NCBI GenBank assembly: GCA_019694135.1 | Contig: JAIBCM010000001.1 | Coordinates: 186,001 to 250,000, forward strand | DNA length: 64,000 nucleotides | Direction: 5' to 3' | Source of the DNA: Verrucomicrobiia bacterium | GTDB lineage: Bacteria; Verrucomicrobiota; Verrucomicrobiia; JADLBR01; JAIBCM01 | Shown: positions 1-8,626 of the stretch, piece by piece | Layout: each line of letters starts with the position of its first letter | Numbering within the stretch: position 1 is the first letter of the stretch | Translations under genes and position numbers: made by a program | The notes under the pieces: generated by a model | Told to the model about the DNA's origin: nothing | The model's input: the letters and a program-made list of their open reading frames with translations, nothing else | Database searches by the model: none

Positions 1-54
1 ACAAAATGGACAAATTCGGCCTTAAATACAACAAAAATTTAGTGCTGTCTCAAA

Positions 55-2034
55 TTATCTCAAAATCTGAAAAATATGCGCGGACAAGGTTTCTGGGTTC
101 AGTTGCACAAAATTACGAATCCCACGCCAATAATAAATTTTGTCTGTTAACCAATCCTTAACCTGAAAATGGGCATCATGAGATATGCCCCACGATTCCA
201 AGGGCAACTCCACCCACCCACCTTGCGTATGATGAGGGTCTAAATTAACTATCGTCACCATCGTATTATTCGTTTTTTCAGCGCGCTTGCTATAAGCAAT
301 CAACTGCGGATTATCGATAAAATGGAACTGCAAACTCCGATTCGAATGAAAAGCTGAATTTTCTTTTCGAATCCAGTTTACTCGTGAAATAAGTGGCTTC
401 AAACTGTCCGAGCGTTTCAAATTCCAATGGCGAATCTGATACTTTTCCGAATCCAAATATTCTTCACTGTGCGGCTCACGCGGCAAATTTTCGCCAAGTT
501 CATAAGCCGGACCATAGATTCCATAATTAGCAGATAAGGTAGCTGCTAAAATAAAGCGTGATACAAACATCGGCCGACCGTGTCGCTGAAAAGGCTCCGT
601 CAAAATGTCGGGCGTGTTGGGCCAAAAATTTGGACGAAAATAATTCACCACTTCCGTCCGGGTTAACTCCTCTAAATAAGTTGTTAACTCCTCACGCGTA
701 TTACGCCAGCTAAAATAAGTATAGGATTGGGTGAAACCGATTTTTGCCAAGCGATACATAATTTTCGGTCGCGTGAAAGCCTCCGAGAGAAAAATAATTT
801 CTGGATGCGCTTTCCTCACTTCAGCAAGGAGCCACTCCCAAAAACGAAATGGTTTGGTATGAGGATTATCCACTCGAAAAACCGTTACACCTTGTTTAAT
901 CCAATAAAAAACCACCCGTCGCAACTCTTGCCATAACGATTCCCACGCTTCCGTTTCGAAGTTAAAAGGATAAATATCCTGATATTTCTTTGGCGGATTT
1001 TCCGCATATTGAATCGTACCATCCGGCCGTTTCTTGAACCATTCAGGATGTTCCTTCACATAAGGATGATCCGGCGAACATTGAAACGCCAGATCCAAAG
1101 CCACTTCTATACCCCGCTGTTTGGCCGACCGCAAAAACCGTTTAAAATCCATCAATGTTCCAAGCTGCGGATGGATCGCATCATGTCCTCCTTCATTACT
1201 TCCGATCGCCCACGGACATCCCACATCATCCGGCTCTGCTTGAAGTGAATTATTTTTCCCTTTACGAAATTTATTTCCAATCGGATGAATGGGAGGCAAA
1301 TAAACTATATCAAACCCCATCTCCGCAACATAAGCCAAGTGAGCTTCACAATCCTTAAACGTGCCATGTTTTCCAGGTGCTTGACTACAAGAGCGAGGAA
1401 AAAATTCATACCAAGCGCTAAAATTGGCGCGTTCTCGTTCCACACGCACTTCCAACTGTTTTTCGTAACTTGTGACAAACTGTTTTTCACCCAACTTATC
1501 CATTGCTTCGGCTAATTTTTTAGAAAATGCCAACTCTAACTTTTCCTCAGGCTCCACATCATGATCTGCTAACAAAACTGCCCATCGTTTCAAATCCCCA
1601 CCCTTTTTCGCTCCCGCATGTTGTGCTGCTTGCCCCACTAAATCGGCACCTATGCGCAAATCAATTTTCGCAACTTGATTGGCTGCCACGCGCTTCTGCA
1701 AATCACGTCGCCATGTTAAAAAAGCATCCACCCATCCTTGAATCGTATAAAAATATTGACCCGGTCCTCCCACAAAAAATTCCCCTTGCCACCGATCATT
1801 ACCTAAAGGCTTTAAAGGCGCAAAACTCCATTGTTTAGCACCTGCTTTTTTATAAAGCAACCGTCCCCGAATTTCGTCATGCCCTTCGTGCAATAAATCG
1901 ACCTCTACCACCACCTTTTCTTCCGGCGCACGTTTGATGGGATAAAGCCCATCGTCAATCTCTGGTTTCACCCGTTCAATTACTACCCGATTTCTTCCTA
2001 AAACCGCGCTGAAATGCGCCTCTTTTTTCTTCAT
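55..2034 (-). CDS. glgE: Alpha-1,4-glucan:maltose-1-phosphate maltosyltransferase GlgE
   Basis: GlgE transfers maltosyl units from maltose-1-phosphate to the non-reducing ends of alpha-1,4-glucans in the cytoplasm, the last step of the trehalose-to-glucan route. The 659-aa length is normal for the family. An N-terminal beta-sandwich domain (about residues 1-150) precedes a GH13-type barrel. The nucleophile motif VDNPHTKP holds Asp389 and the acid/base motif FLSEAF holds Glu418, with the 29-residue spacing usual for GlgE. The GFTQSYTYFSWR stretch that follows is also typical of this family rather than of other GH13 enzymes. Its usual partners (maltokinase, TreS, GlgB) are not in the window, though they could lie just beyond the left edge. 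The gene is divergent from the metalloprotease at 2137. Function is known from the family; identity is near certain. Confidence 0.96.
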   Translation of the reverse strand: MKKKEAHFSAVLGRNRVVIERVKPEIDDGLYPIKRAPEEKVVVEVDLLHEGHDEIRGRLLYKKAGAKQWSFAPLKPLGNDRWQGEFFVGGPGQYFYTIQGWVDAFLTWRRDLQKRVAANQVAKIDLRIGADLVGQAAQHAGAKKGGDLKRWAVLLADHDVEPEEKLELAFSKKLAEAMDKLGEKQFVTSYEKQLEVRVERERANFSAWYEFFPRSCSQAPGKHGTFKDCEAHLAYVAEMGFDIVYLPPIHPIGNKFRKGKNNSLQAEPDDVGCPWAIGSNEGGHDAIHPQLGTLMDFKRFLRSAKQRGIEVALDLAFQCSPDHPYVKEHPEWFKKRPDGTIQYAENPPKKYQDIYPFNFETEAWESLWQELRRVVFYWIKQGVTVFRVDNPHTKPFRFWEWLLAEVRKAHPEIIFLSEAFTRPKIMYRLAKIGFTQSYTYFSWRNTREELTTYLEELTRTEVVNYFRPNFWPNTPDILTEPFQRHGRPMFVSRFILAATLSANYGIYGPAYELGENLPREPHSEEYLDSEKYQIRHWNLKRSDSLKPLISRVNWIRKENSAFHSNRSLQFHFIDNPQLIAYSKRAEKTNNTMVTIVNLDPHHTQGGWVELPLESWGISHDAHFQVKDWLTDKIYYWRGIRNFVQLNPETLSAHIFQILR

Positions 2035-2099
2035 AGATTACTTGAAACACAAACCTAACAAAAAAAATCCCTTTAGGCGACTCTTATTGAGCCACTCAT

Positions 2100-2127
2100 T
2101 TGACTTTTTTATTTTACTCAGTATTTT
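2100..2127 (+). promoter_or_regulatory. Candidate sigma-70-type promoter of the first metalloprotease gene
   Basis: TTGACT at 2100-2105 and TATTTT at 2122-2127 are separated by 16 bp. The -10-like box ends only 9 bp before the ATG at 2137, and no Shine-Dalgarno sequence is present, so a leaderless or near-leaderless transcript is possible. This is pattern matching in AT-rich DNA and therefore weak. Confidence 0.3.
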
Positions 2128-2136
2128 TTTAAGATT

Positions 2137-3573
2137 ATGGCTATAAGTAAAGTGGCACAAAAAGAAGTTTCAGGGCGTTTAGACACACTTCTTGTACAAA
2201 AACCCAAACTACAAATTGTTCGTGGCGATCTTGTAACCCCCACCGATTCTTTAGTTATCGCTAATTTAATGGAAGACGGTTTAACCAAAGCTCGAACCAT
2301 AGGAAAAAGAATCGACGACAAAAATTACCTCTACGACATACCTGAAGCAACGAAAAGAGCAACTGCCTTAGCAAAAAGAACACACGTATCCATAGGAGAT
2401 GCTGCTGCCAAGGTTTACGAAGACCCGCCCTTACTAGGAGAAATCCCTAAGGATTATCCTGAAAACTATCACATTAACGACAGGGGCATTATCGGCACGC
2501 GTGAAACACTCATCCCCGGAAATTCCAAAGATAAATTTCATATTTCCTACGATAATCCAGCTCTGGCGGGCAAAGGTAAAATTGAAGTTAATCTTGAAAT
2601 TAATAATCCTAATAATCCTAAAAGTCGTTATAAAGAATCTGTTAAAATCACTTTATATGAACATCCCGAATTTCGAGGACTTTTTCAATCCGCGCCTCTT
2701 TTATTAGTTGCTAGTCCTGAATTTGATAAACATAATACCGGAGGCAAGGACAACTCTCCCCAAGACCAAACTTTTCTTGCAGAATTGGGAAGTGAAATTT
2801 CTGTTTCCTACGAAGATAAAGTTTCAGGAGAATTCTCACGATTCTCGGCTTCCGTTCCTGTTAATAAAACACTCGAAGTTCCCATCTATATTTTAAAAAA
2901 CGAAGATGGCAACCCTATGGCGACCCAAGAACAGGTCAATCGCCAAATTGAACTCTTGCAAGAATCACTCGCTCCCGCCGGAATCAAAGTGATTGCACAG
3001 AAACCTGTTTACATTGATTTGCCTCAAGGCGTTTCGTTAAAAGATGGCGTGCAAACAGCAAGTCCAGGCAGTAAAATTGCTGAGGATTTATTAATAACTA
3101 AAGCCATTGCGGATAACTATCCCGATAATCCTGGGGTTAGACTTATATTTGCAGGTAACAATATAGAAGGTATCAATAATAAGGGTGAAGTTAAAAAAGC
3201 TAATGGCCACAGCATTACAGAAAGAATGCTTCCCCCTAATCTAAAGTATGCCGCTAATAGCGTTTTTCTAAAATCGGAAGCGGAACCTCCTGAAACCGCG
3301 GGTCATGAAGTTCTTCATTGTCTTATCTTCAGCGCACCTGAAATTAAAGAAAGCGGTTATTACGATAGAGCCGGTCATTACTTGACCAATCCTTCCAACA
3401 TCATGTATCAACAAAACAAGAGTGCTGAAACTGAGACATTATTTGGCAGACGTCACATGAGTGACGCTCAAATTGAAACTGTTCTTCAATCCACTCGTTT
3501 GCAAAATCCCCCTATAATACCAAGCCAGGTTATTGAACACCAAAATGGTACCGCTTTTGTTCCAGGACCTTAA
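2137..3573 (+). CDS. Predicted zinc metalloprotease, paralogue 1 of 3 (divergent metzincin-like)
   Basis: No named family was recognised. This 478-aa protein is clearly paralogous to the products at 4838 and 57054. Shared blocks include a KNYL-type motif near residue 65, a KFHISYDNPALAG-like strand, an FD...DNS.DQTF block, a QESLAPAG segment and a C-terminal FGRRHMSDAQI-like block. The predicted active site is HEVLH at residues 390-394, followed by a Met-turn-like SNIMY (Met423). The usual HExxHxxGxxH is not complete: Gly and the third His are missing at the normal spacing. His414 in AGHYLTN, nine residues before the Met, could replace the third ligand. The N-terminus is hydrophilic with no signal peptide or membrane segment, so the protein is cytosolic or exported by a non-Sec route. 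It is convergent with the DUF748-like gene, 8 bp apart. Protease activity is inferred. Confidence 0.7.
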   Translation: MAISKVAQKEVSGRLDTLLVQKPKLQIVRGDLVTPTDSLVIANLMEDGLTKARTIGKRIDDKNYLYDIPEATKRATALAKRTHVSIGDAAAKVYEDPPLLGEIPKDYPENYHINDRGIIGTRETLIPGNSKDKFHISYDNPALAGKGKIEVNLEINNPNNPKSRYKESVKITLYEHPEFRGLFQSAPLLLVASPEFDKHNTGGKDNSPQDQTFLAELGSEISVSYEDKVSGEFSRFSASVPVNKTLEVPIYILKNEDGNPMATQEQVNRQIELLQESLAPAGIKVIAQKPVYIDLPQGVSLKDGVQTASPGSKIAEDLLITKAIADNYPDNPGVRLIFAGNNIEGINNKGEVKKANGHSITERMLPPNLKYAANSVFLKSEAEPPETAGHEVLHCLIFSAPEIKESGYYDRAGHYLTNPSNIMYQQNKSAETETLFGRRHMSDAQIETVLQSTRLQNPPIIPSQVIEHQNGTAFVPGP

Positions 3574-3581
3574 AACAAAAT

Positions 3582-4706
3582 CTATCTTTCTTTTCTTCGA
3601 AATAAATCAGATGGCAAATCTTTAGATTTTTCCCAATCTTTTATAGAAACAGATTCATCAATTTTTAACGCCAAGGCTCGAATAAACGCATTGCGCAAAA
3701 TATTTCCAATCAGCTCAAAAAAATTAACATTGGGATCTTTGATCCTACCCTCAAACGGAATGCGAGTCGCAAGCTGTTCCTTAGGCTGATTTTGAAAAAG
3801 AGCAGTTGTTAATCCAACAATCGATTCCCAAATCGCTTGCAACGGATTTTCAAAATTTTCTTCAGGCCTAAAAATAGTAAAATTTCGAAAAAAAGGTTTG
3901 ATATAACCCTTAATTTCTCCCTTCTCAGCCACCGCTTCAGTAAAAAGATCAAATTGACCCGACTCCGCATCCACATTTCCATAAGCCAATAAAAAATTAT
4001 TCAATTCCGTAACAGGAACTTGGCGCACTTCAGCGTCGAGATCAAAAGTCGGCTGCTTTTCTAACAAATTCAACGCTAAATCCATCTTAAAAAATCCTTC
4101 CTTCAAAACTCGTCCCGTGGCATGCACCGTTGCCTGCAGCTTTCGATTCAACTCCTCACTATTAGTTAGATTTTTTCCTAATACATTTACCGACTCCATG
4201 CGCAAGTCCACTGGCGGCTTAGAATCGGGATTACGAAATGTGATGGTGCCATTACGAATTTCGAACCGATTGATTTGCAAAGGAAAAAGCTCTCTGAGCC
4301 GATCCTGCCAAGAACCATTAATTTCTAATTGTCTTTCTCCCGGTGTCGGACCATCCACAAAATTGAGTTCCGGTTGGTCAAAGACCAGCTCACCTACCAA
4401 AGCCCCATCAAACAAAGCCTTCCATTGCACCGAGAGATCCAAAGTGGGACAACTAAAAAAAGGCACAAAAACTTCACCCGACTTTTTATTCAATCTCAAA
4501 TCATGAATCTGATAAGCGCCACGCCACAAATGGATATCCACCTCTTTAATATTCCCCTGATAATTAGGAATCCGTTGCAACACATGATTGACATACGAGG
4601 TCACTGCCATGGGCATAAAAGCGCGTGCTAAAATGAGCGCTACAATAAGACTCACCCAAAAAATGAGTGACTTCCTTTTGAAACGATAATGCGCAAAAAA
4701 ATTCAT
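3582..4706 (-). CDS. DUF748/AsmA-like membrane-anchored protein
   Basis: This 374-aa protein has one N-terminal transmembrane helix (about residues 13-33, SLIFWVSLIVALILA) followed by a periplasmic beta-rich region. Recognisable AsmA/DUF748 elements are the phrase on a ligand-free helix (NHVLQRIPNYQGNIKEVDIHL), L.LNKKSG, LVFDQPELNFVDG and FEIRNGTITFRNP. AsmA-like proteins form groove-shaped beta structures and are implicated in lipid transfer and outer-membrane homeostasis. This one is short compared with full AsmA/TamB proteins. It lies between two metalloprotease paralogues on the opposite strand, so a functional link is not implied. Family call is moderately firm; the specific role is unknown. 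Confidence 0.7.
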   Translation of the reverse strand: MNFFAHYRFKRKSLIFWVSLIVALILARAFMPMAVTSYVNHVLQRIPNYQGNIKEVDIHLWRGAYQIHDLRLNKKSGEVFVPFFSCPTLDLSVQWKALFDGALVGELVFDQPELNFVDGPTPGERQLEINGSWQDRLRELFPLQINRFEIRNGTITFRNPDSKPPVDLRMESVNVLGKNLTNSEELNRKLQATVHATGRVLKEGFFKMDLALNLLEKQPTFDLDAEVRQVPVTELNNFLLAYGNVDAESGQFDLFTEAVAEKGEIKGYIKPFFRNFTIFRPEENFENPLQAIWESIVGLTTALFQNQPKEQLATRIPFEGRIKDPNVNFFELIGNILRNAFIRALALKIDESVSIKDWEKSKDLPSDLFRRKER

Positions 4707-4837
4707 CTGAATGATCTATAATTATTTCTAAGCCAAAGTTGTATTACGTCAACTTAAGCTCATCTAATTAGTTTCCCCTTGTTCGCAAATAATTTTCTAT
4801 ACGAACGACAAAATATTTATTATTACAATTACATATT

Positions 4838-6172
4838 ATGGGCAAAATCCAAAAAAACGATCCCTCTCAAAAAAAACTTCAAATACTAGACACTCAAGGC
4901 AGAACCACACACACTTTAGCCATTGATAATTTATATTCTATCGTCACCTTACCTGAACAAATTGGAAAACGGTTCCATGAAAAAAATTATCTATTAAAAC
5001 CCCGCGACCAAATCGAAACCAAAATTGCGCAACTTCGCACCCGCGGCATGAGCGATCAGGCCATTGCCAAAGAAATCACTCAAAATTCCGATTTCTATCA
5101 AGAAATGCCAGCAAACTATGCCCAACCTTATACCTATCGAGGTGATAGAATCTTTTCCGAAGGTAAACTATCTCCTGCCCAATCCCAAAATAAATTCCAT
5201 GTTCAATACCAGGACATTACCTTAGCCGGTCAAGGAACCATTCACGTTACACTCAAAACGGGCAAAGAATCTGCCACCATAGCATTATTTGAAATCACAC
5301 CCGGCGTCTTCCAATCCAAAGATCTACTTCTAGTTTCCTGCAAAGAATTTGATCAATATCCCGTCAACGGCCCAGACAACTCCGAAACTGACCAAACATT
5401 CCACGCCGCTTTAAACGAAAAAGTAAAAATCTCCTACACTGATCCTTCTGGCGAAACTCACACCACCTCAGCTTCGATCCCAGTAGAACAAGTCGTGGAA
5501 TTAAAACTCACCGTTCTGAAAGATGAAAATGGCCAACCCCTAGCAACCCCAGAACAAATCGCACAACAAATCGCTCGCATGCAAGAATCCTACGCCTCCG
5601 CTGGCATGCAAATTAAAATCCTGGAACCGATCCAATACATGGACTTTCCCCCTGGTCTCTCCGCCAAGGATGGACTCAACGAAGAAAAAGCTAGAAAAAT
5701 AGAAGAATACCTACGCGAAAAAGGTCATACCACCTCCGATCATATCAACCTCATTTTTTCCGGTGACAATTTTGTGGAAGACTTCTCCAAAAAAGATGCT
5801 GTCACCTTTTTTCATCCCGAACCAGGCTCCTCTTCCCTTCCAACCACCTATAACATCCTAGTAAAATCCACTCCCCTCATAGCAAGTTCAGGCGCTCATG
5901 AATTAGGCCATGCCCTAGCCCTCAGCGCAGCCAATGGCGACGCGACCAAGCTCCAAGCTGCAGGCTATAGCATAAAAGACGACTATTCTCATCACCCCAA
6001 CCGTGCCAACCTCATGTTTGCCCGACAAGAACTAGGCGAAAAAAATATTTTTGGCTCCGAACACTTAACCGAAACTCAAATCCATCTCATAAAACAATCT
6101 CCTTACGCCAAAAACCCCATCTCCCCCAAGCCTTTTGAAGGCTTGCGCTCTATCCCGGCCATTCATTTCTAG
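4838..6172 (+). CDS. Predicted zinc metalloprotease, paralogue 2 of 3 (divergent metzincin-like)
   Basis: This 444-aa protein is a paralogue of the products at 2137 and 57054. Conserved blocks are LQIL...IGKRFHEKNYLL near the N-terminus, NKFHVQYQDITLAGQG, EFDQYPVNGPDNSETDQTF, TPEQIAQQIARMQES..SAGM and a C-terminal FGSEHLTETQI. The predicted zinc site is HELGH at residues 354-358, and the Met-turn-like segment is ANLMF (Met393). As in paralogue 1, an insertion of about 17-20 residues separates HELGH from a downstream His pair (His385-His386) that may supply the third ligand. No signal peptide or transmembrane helix is seen. A -10-like TACAAT lies at 4824-4829, close to the ATG, with no Shine-Dalgarno sequence. 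The two alanine-rich helical genes follow on the same strand after 86 bp. Activity and substrate are unknown. Confidence 0.7.
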   Translation: MGKIQKNDPSQKKLQILDTQGRTTHTLAIDNLYSIVTLPEQIGKRFHEKNYLLKPRDQIETKIAQLRTRGMSDQAIAKEITQNSDFYQEMPANYAQPYTYRGDRIFSEGKLSPAQSQNKFHVQYQDITLAGQGTIHVTLKTGKESATIALFEITPGVFQSKDLLLVSCKEFDQYPVNGPDNSETDQTFHAALNEKVKISYTDPSGETHTTSASIPVEQVVELKLTVLKDENGQPLATPEQIAQQIARMQESYASAGMQIKILEPIQYMDFPPGLSAKDGLNEEKARKIEEYLREKGHTTSDHINLIFSGDNFVEDFSKKDAVTFFHPEPGSSSLPTTYNILVKSTPLIASSGAHELGHALALSAANGDATKLQAAGYSIKDDYSHHPNRANLMFARQELGEKNIFGSEHLTETQIHLIKQSPYAKNPISPKPFEGLRSIPAIHF

Positions 6173-6258
6173 ATTGTATTAGTCATTACCCTCTTGCAAC
6201 GCCAGTTTTCTGTGGTTTAGTATTAATTTACCATTAACCTAAGAAAAAGGATTTTATT

Positions 6259-7542
6259 ATGGCAGGGAAAAACAGAATTTTTTGGGAAGCATTTGAAGCA
6301 GCGAGAGATTTGGTAAGACGTTACGAATCTCCTACAGGAATACGAGCAGCCAATATTGTACATACCTCGGGTGAAGTCGTTGACGCCGTAAACCATGTTT
6401 CAAAACTTGCCAAACGAGCCCGTTTTCGCGCTTTTGAAGCTAGACAAGCCGCCACCGCCGATCCTTCCAACACTTTTCTGGCTAGAGTCGCCGAACAAGC
6501 GGAAGATGAAGCAGAAACTTTTCAAAGAGCAAGCAAGACTTTAAATGACCGCGCAACGAGCACTGGAATTCAACCACCCAATCCATATCACGATGTAATC
6601 ACAGAACTAACACAAGCAACAAAAGCTTACAATCAAGCCCTAGAAAGCGTTGAAGACCTCATCGCCAGAAATACTATAGATGGCAAAATTAAACCTGAAG
6701 CCATCGAAGATGTCAAAAAAGCGCTTATAGAACTCGAAGAAGCCGCAGTCGATTATCGTTTTAACGCCCAGGAAGTCCAGGAAGCCGCAAAACAATTGCA
6801 TGATGCTGTTTTACAAGCTCAGGCAACCAAAGCCCCAACTCCATTGGTTGAAGGTCTTCGTACGGCACAAAGAAGAATGGCTGAAGCGGCAGGTGAAGCA
6901 TCTCTTAATGCCCACAACGCTACCGTAGGTATAAGAAATATTAAAGCACGAGCGGAAGCTCTGGGCGTTACAGGCGCCACGGCTATTGTTTTGATCCCCA
7001 ACCCAGCTAAAGCTCGAGAACTGCAACAACAAGTCGAAGCCATTCCTCAACCTCCTTATCCTTACGTTGCCAAAGCCGCCAGCTCAGTTATGGATATTGC
7101 CGACTCCGTTGATCGAGGTGTTGCGAAGATAGTTGATATTCAAGGAACCGTGCTAACAGTTGGTCTAGTGAAAAACGCTGGTCAACAAGGCTTAGCTAAT
7201 CAAGAAGGGGCCATTAAAAAAGCCATGAAAATTGCCATGCCCGCGTTAACTTCTCAAGCGGCCGCCCCCGTCGTGGTACCTCTGGTCAGACTAGGCGCAG
7301 CAGCGGTTCGTGAAACCGATGCTTCTATCGATGGCGTAGTTGATACATTTGGACTACGTGATCCGATAGGTAAAATACAAAAGGCCACAGGCATTTCCAA
7401 TGGGAATAATCAGAATCAACCTCCCGAAGAATCCGTAACAAAAAGCGCTATAAAAAGAACCCAAGACGTTTGGGACCAAGCGTTTGATAAAAAACCTGCC
7501 GATCCCAACTGGAAACAAACGCCTACTGTTTTTCATCAATAA
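6259..7542 (+). CDS. Alanine-rich, mainly helical protein of unknown function (A)
   Basis: I do not recognise this 427-aa protein. It is rich in Ala, Glu, Gln, Arg and Lys. Long stretches look like amphipathic helix or coiled coil through about residue 250. A proline-rich break follows (IPQPPYPYVAKAASS), then a segment with SVMDIADSVDRGVAKIVD and a mildly hydrophobic, alanine-rich region, and a polar C-terminal tail. There is no signal peptide. AAGGAT upstream of the ATG can act as a ribosome binding site. The next gene, at 7564, has the same overall architecture and follows after 21 bp, so the two are probably co-transcribed. Helical scaffold, adhesin-like or secreted effector roles are all possible; the sequence does not decide among them. 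Confidence 0.6.
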   Translation: MAGKNRIFWEAFEAARDLVRRYESPTGIRAANIVHTSGEVVDAVNHVSKLAKRARFRAFEARQAATADPSNTFLARVAEQAEDEAETFQRASKTLNDRATSTGIQPPNPYHDVITELTQATKAYNQALESVEDLIARNTIDGKIKPEAIEDVKKALIELEEAAVDYRFNAQEVQEAAKQLHDAVLQAQATKAPTPLVEGLRTAQRRMAEAAGEASLNAHNATVGIRNIKARAEALGVTGATAIVLIPNPAKARELQQQVEAIPQPPYPYVAKAASSVMDIADSVDRGVAKIVDIQGTVLTVGLVKNAGQQGLANQEGAIKKAMKIAMPALTSQAAAPVVVPLVRLGAAAVRETDASIDGVVDTFGLRDPIGKIQKATGISNGNNQNQPPEESVTKSAIKRTQDVWDQAFDKKPADPNWKQTPTVFHQ

Positions 7543-7563
7543 CCTTTAAATTTTACCATTCTC

Positions 7564-8625
7564 ATGGGATTAGGAAATGCAATAAAACGTCTTAAAGAAA
7601 TAGTGGACGCGAATAAAGCTGCGACTAAAGCCATGGCCACTTCCGGTCGTGTCGTTACCGCTGCAGATCGTATTCGAGCCAATGCATATGTTTTTACCAA
7701 GCTTTTTCTAGGGCCCGCTCGCACTGCAATCAGTCGTCTGACTAAAAATCCTTTTGCTGAAGTTATTCCATCGGTTGATAACTTGCGAGATGCCACGCGA
7801 GCTTTCGGTCAAGTTGACCCCAAAAATCTTACAACCCTCGATAACTTACAAGGGGCAGCTCAGAAAGCTTTCGATTCTACTTCTGCCTTTATGCGAAGCA
7901 GAGCCTTTACAGAAATTGAAATTGCCGCCAGGGACGCTAATGAGATACTTCGCAACGCCCGAGATATTTTTGGCAAGCACATGAATGCAACAGACTTTAA
8001 CAAAGCGCTCGAATTTTCACGGCAAGCAAATGATGCCATCGATCGTGTTACAGGCAAAATGAATGTTGCTTATCGAGCTACGAGAAATCTTGTCTACGCA
8101 ATCGATGATTATCGAGATGCTTTAAAAAGTGGAAATAATATAAGAGAAGCGGCACAAGAATTAACTATTGCCGCCCAAAACGTTGCCGAAACGCAAGGAG
8201 AGTTAAATCGTATTATGACTCAGGCTAATGAAGCCATTCACCAACTCAACACTGTAACCGAAGAAATGTTTACGGCTCAAAATACTATCCTCCTTAGCGC
8301 CAGCGTGCCTCTTGCCTCTCCCTCTGAACTTCCTCCACATCCACTTAATGAAAGCTTGAAAACCGTAGGAAATGGCGCTCTCAATCTGGCTTCTACGGTT
8401 GACGATATCCGTCTTGGAGTGCTTGATGGTATCGCTTATCCCTTAACCGGGTTTCAACATCGACATGCAGTCTCTGCAAGTGAAGATGCTGTGCTTGAAG
8501 CAGGGCTAAAGGGTGGCGATAAATTAAATCAAGTTTTCGAAAAAATTGAAAAAGACGCTTCCACGGGTTTAAAAAATGTAGAAAATACTTTAGCAAATCC
8601 TAACGCATGGGGATTAGGAATTTAG
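7564..8625 (+). CDS. Alanine-rich, mainly helical protein of unknown function (B)
   Basis: This 353-aa protein has no recognised family. Like its upstream neighbour it is largely helical and Ala-rich (for example REAAQELTIAAQNVAETQGEL), without signal peptide or clear membrane span. It also has a proline-containing break (ASPSELPPHP), then an A/S..VDDIRLGVLDGI segment that resembles the SVDRGVAKIVD segment of protein A in position and character. I read the pair as distant paralogues; the similarity is weak and rests mostly on architecture. The gene is convergent with the GH75-like gene, ending 1 bp from it. No ribosome binding site is obvious, so translation may depend on the upstream gene. 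Confidence 0.6.
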   Translation: MGLGNAIKRLKEIVDANKAATKAMATSGRVVTAADRIRANAYVFTKLFLGPARTAISRLTKNPFAEVIPSVDNLRDATRAFGQVDPKNLTTLDNLQGAAQKAFDSTSAFMRSRAFTEIEIAARDANEILRNARDIFGKHMNATDFNKALEFSRQANDAIDRVTGKMNVAYRATRNLVYAIDDYRDALKSGNNIREAAQELTIAAQNVAETQGELNRIMTQANEAIHQLNTVTEEMFTAQNTILLSASVPLASPSELPPHPLNESLKTVGNGALNLASTVDDIRLGVLDGIAYPLTGFQHRHAVSASEDAVLEAGLKGGDKLNQVFEKIEKDASTGLKNVENTLANPNAWGLGI

Positions 8626-8626
8626 A

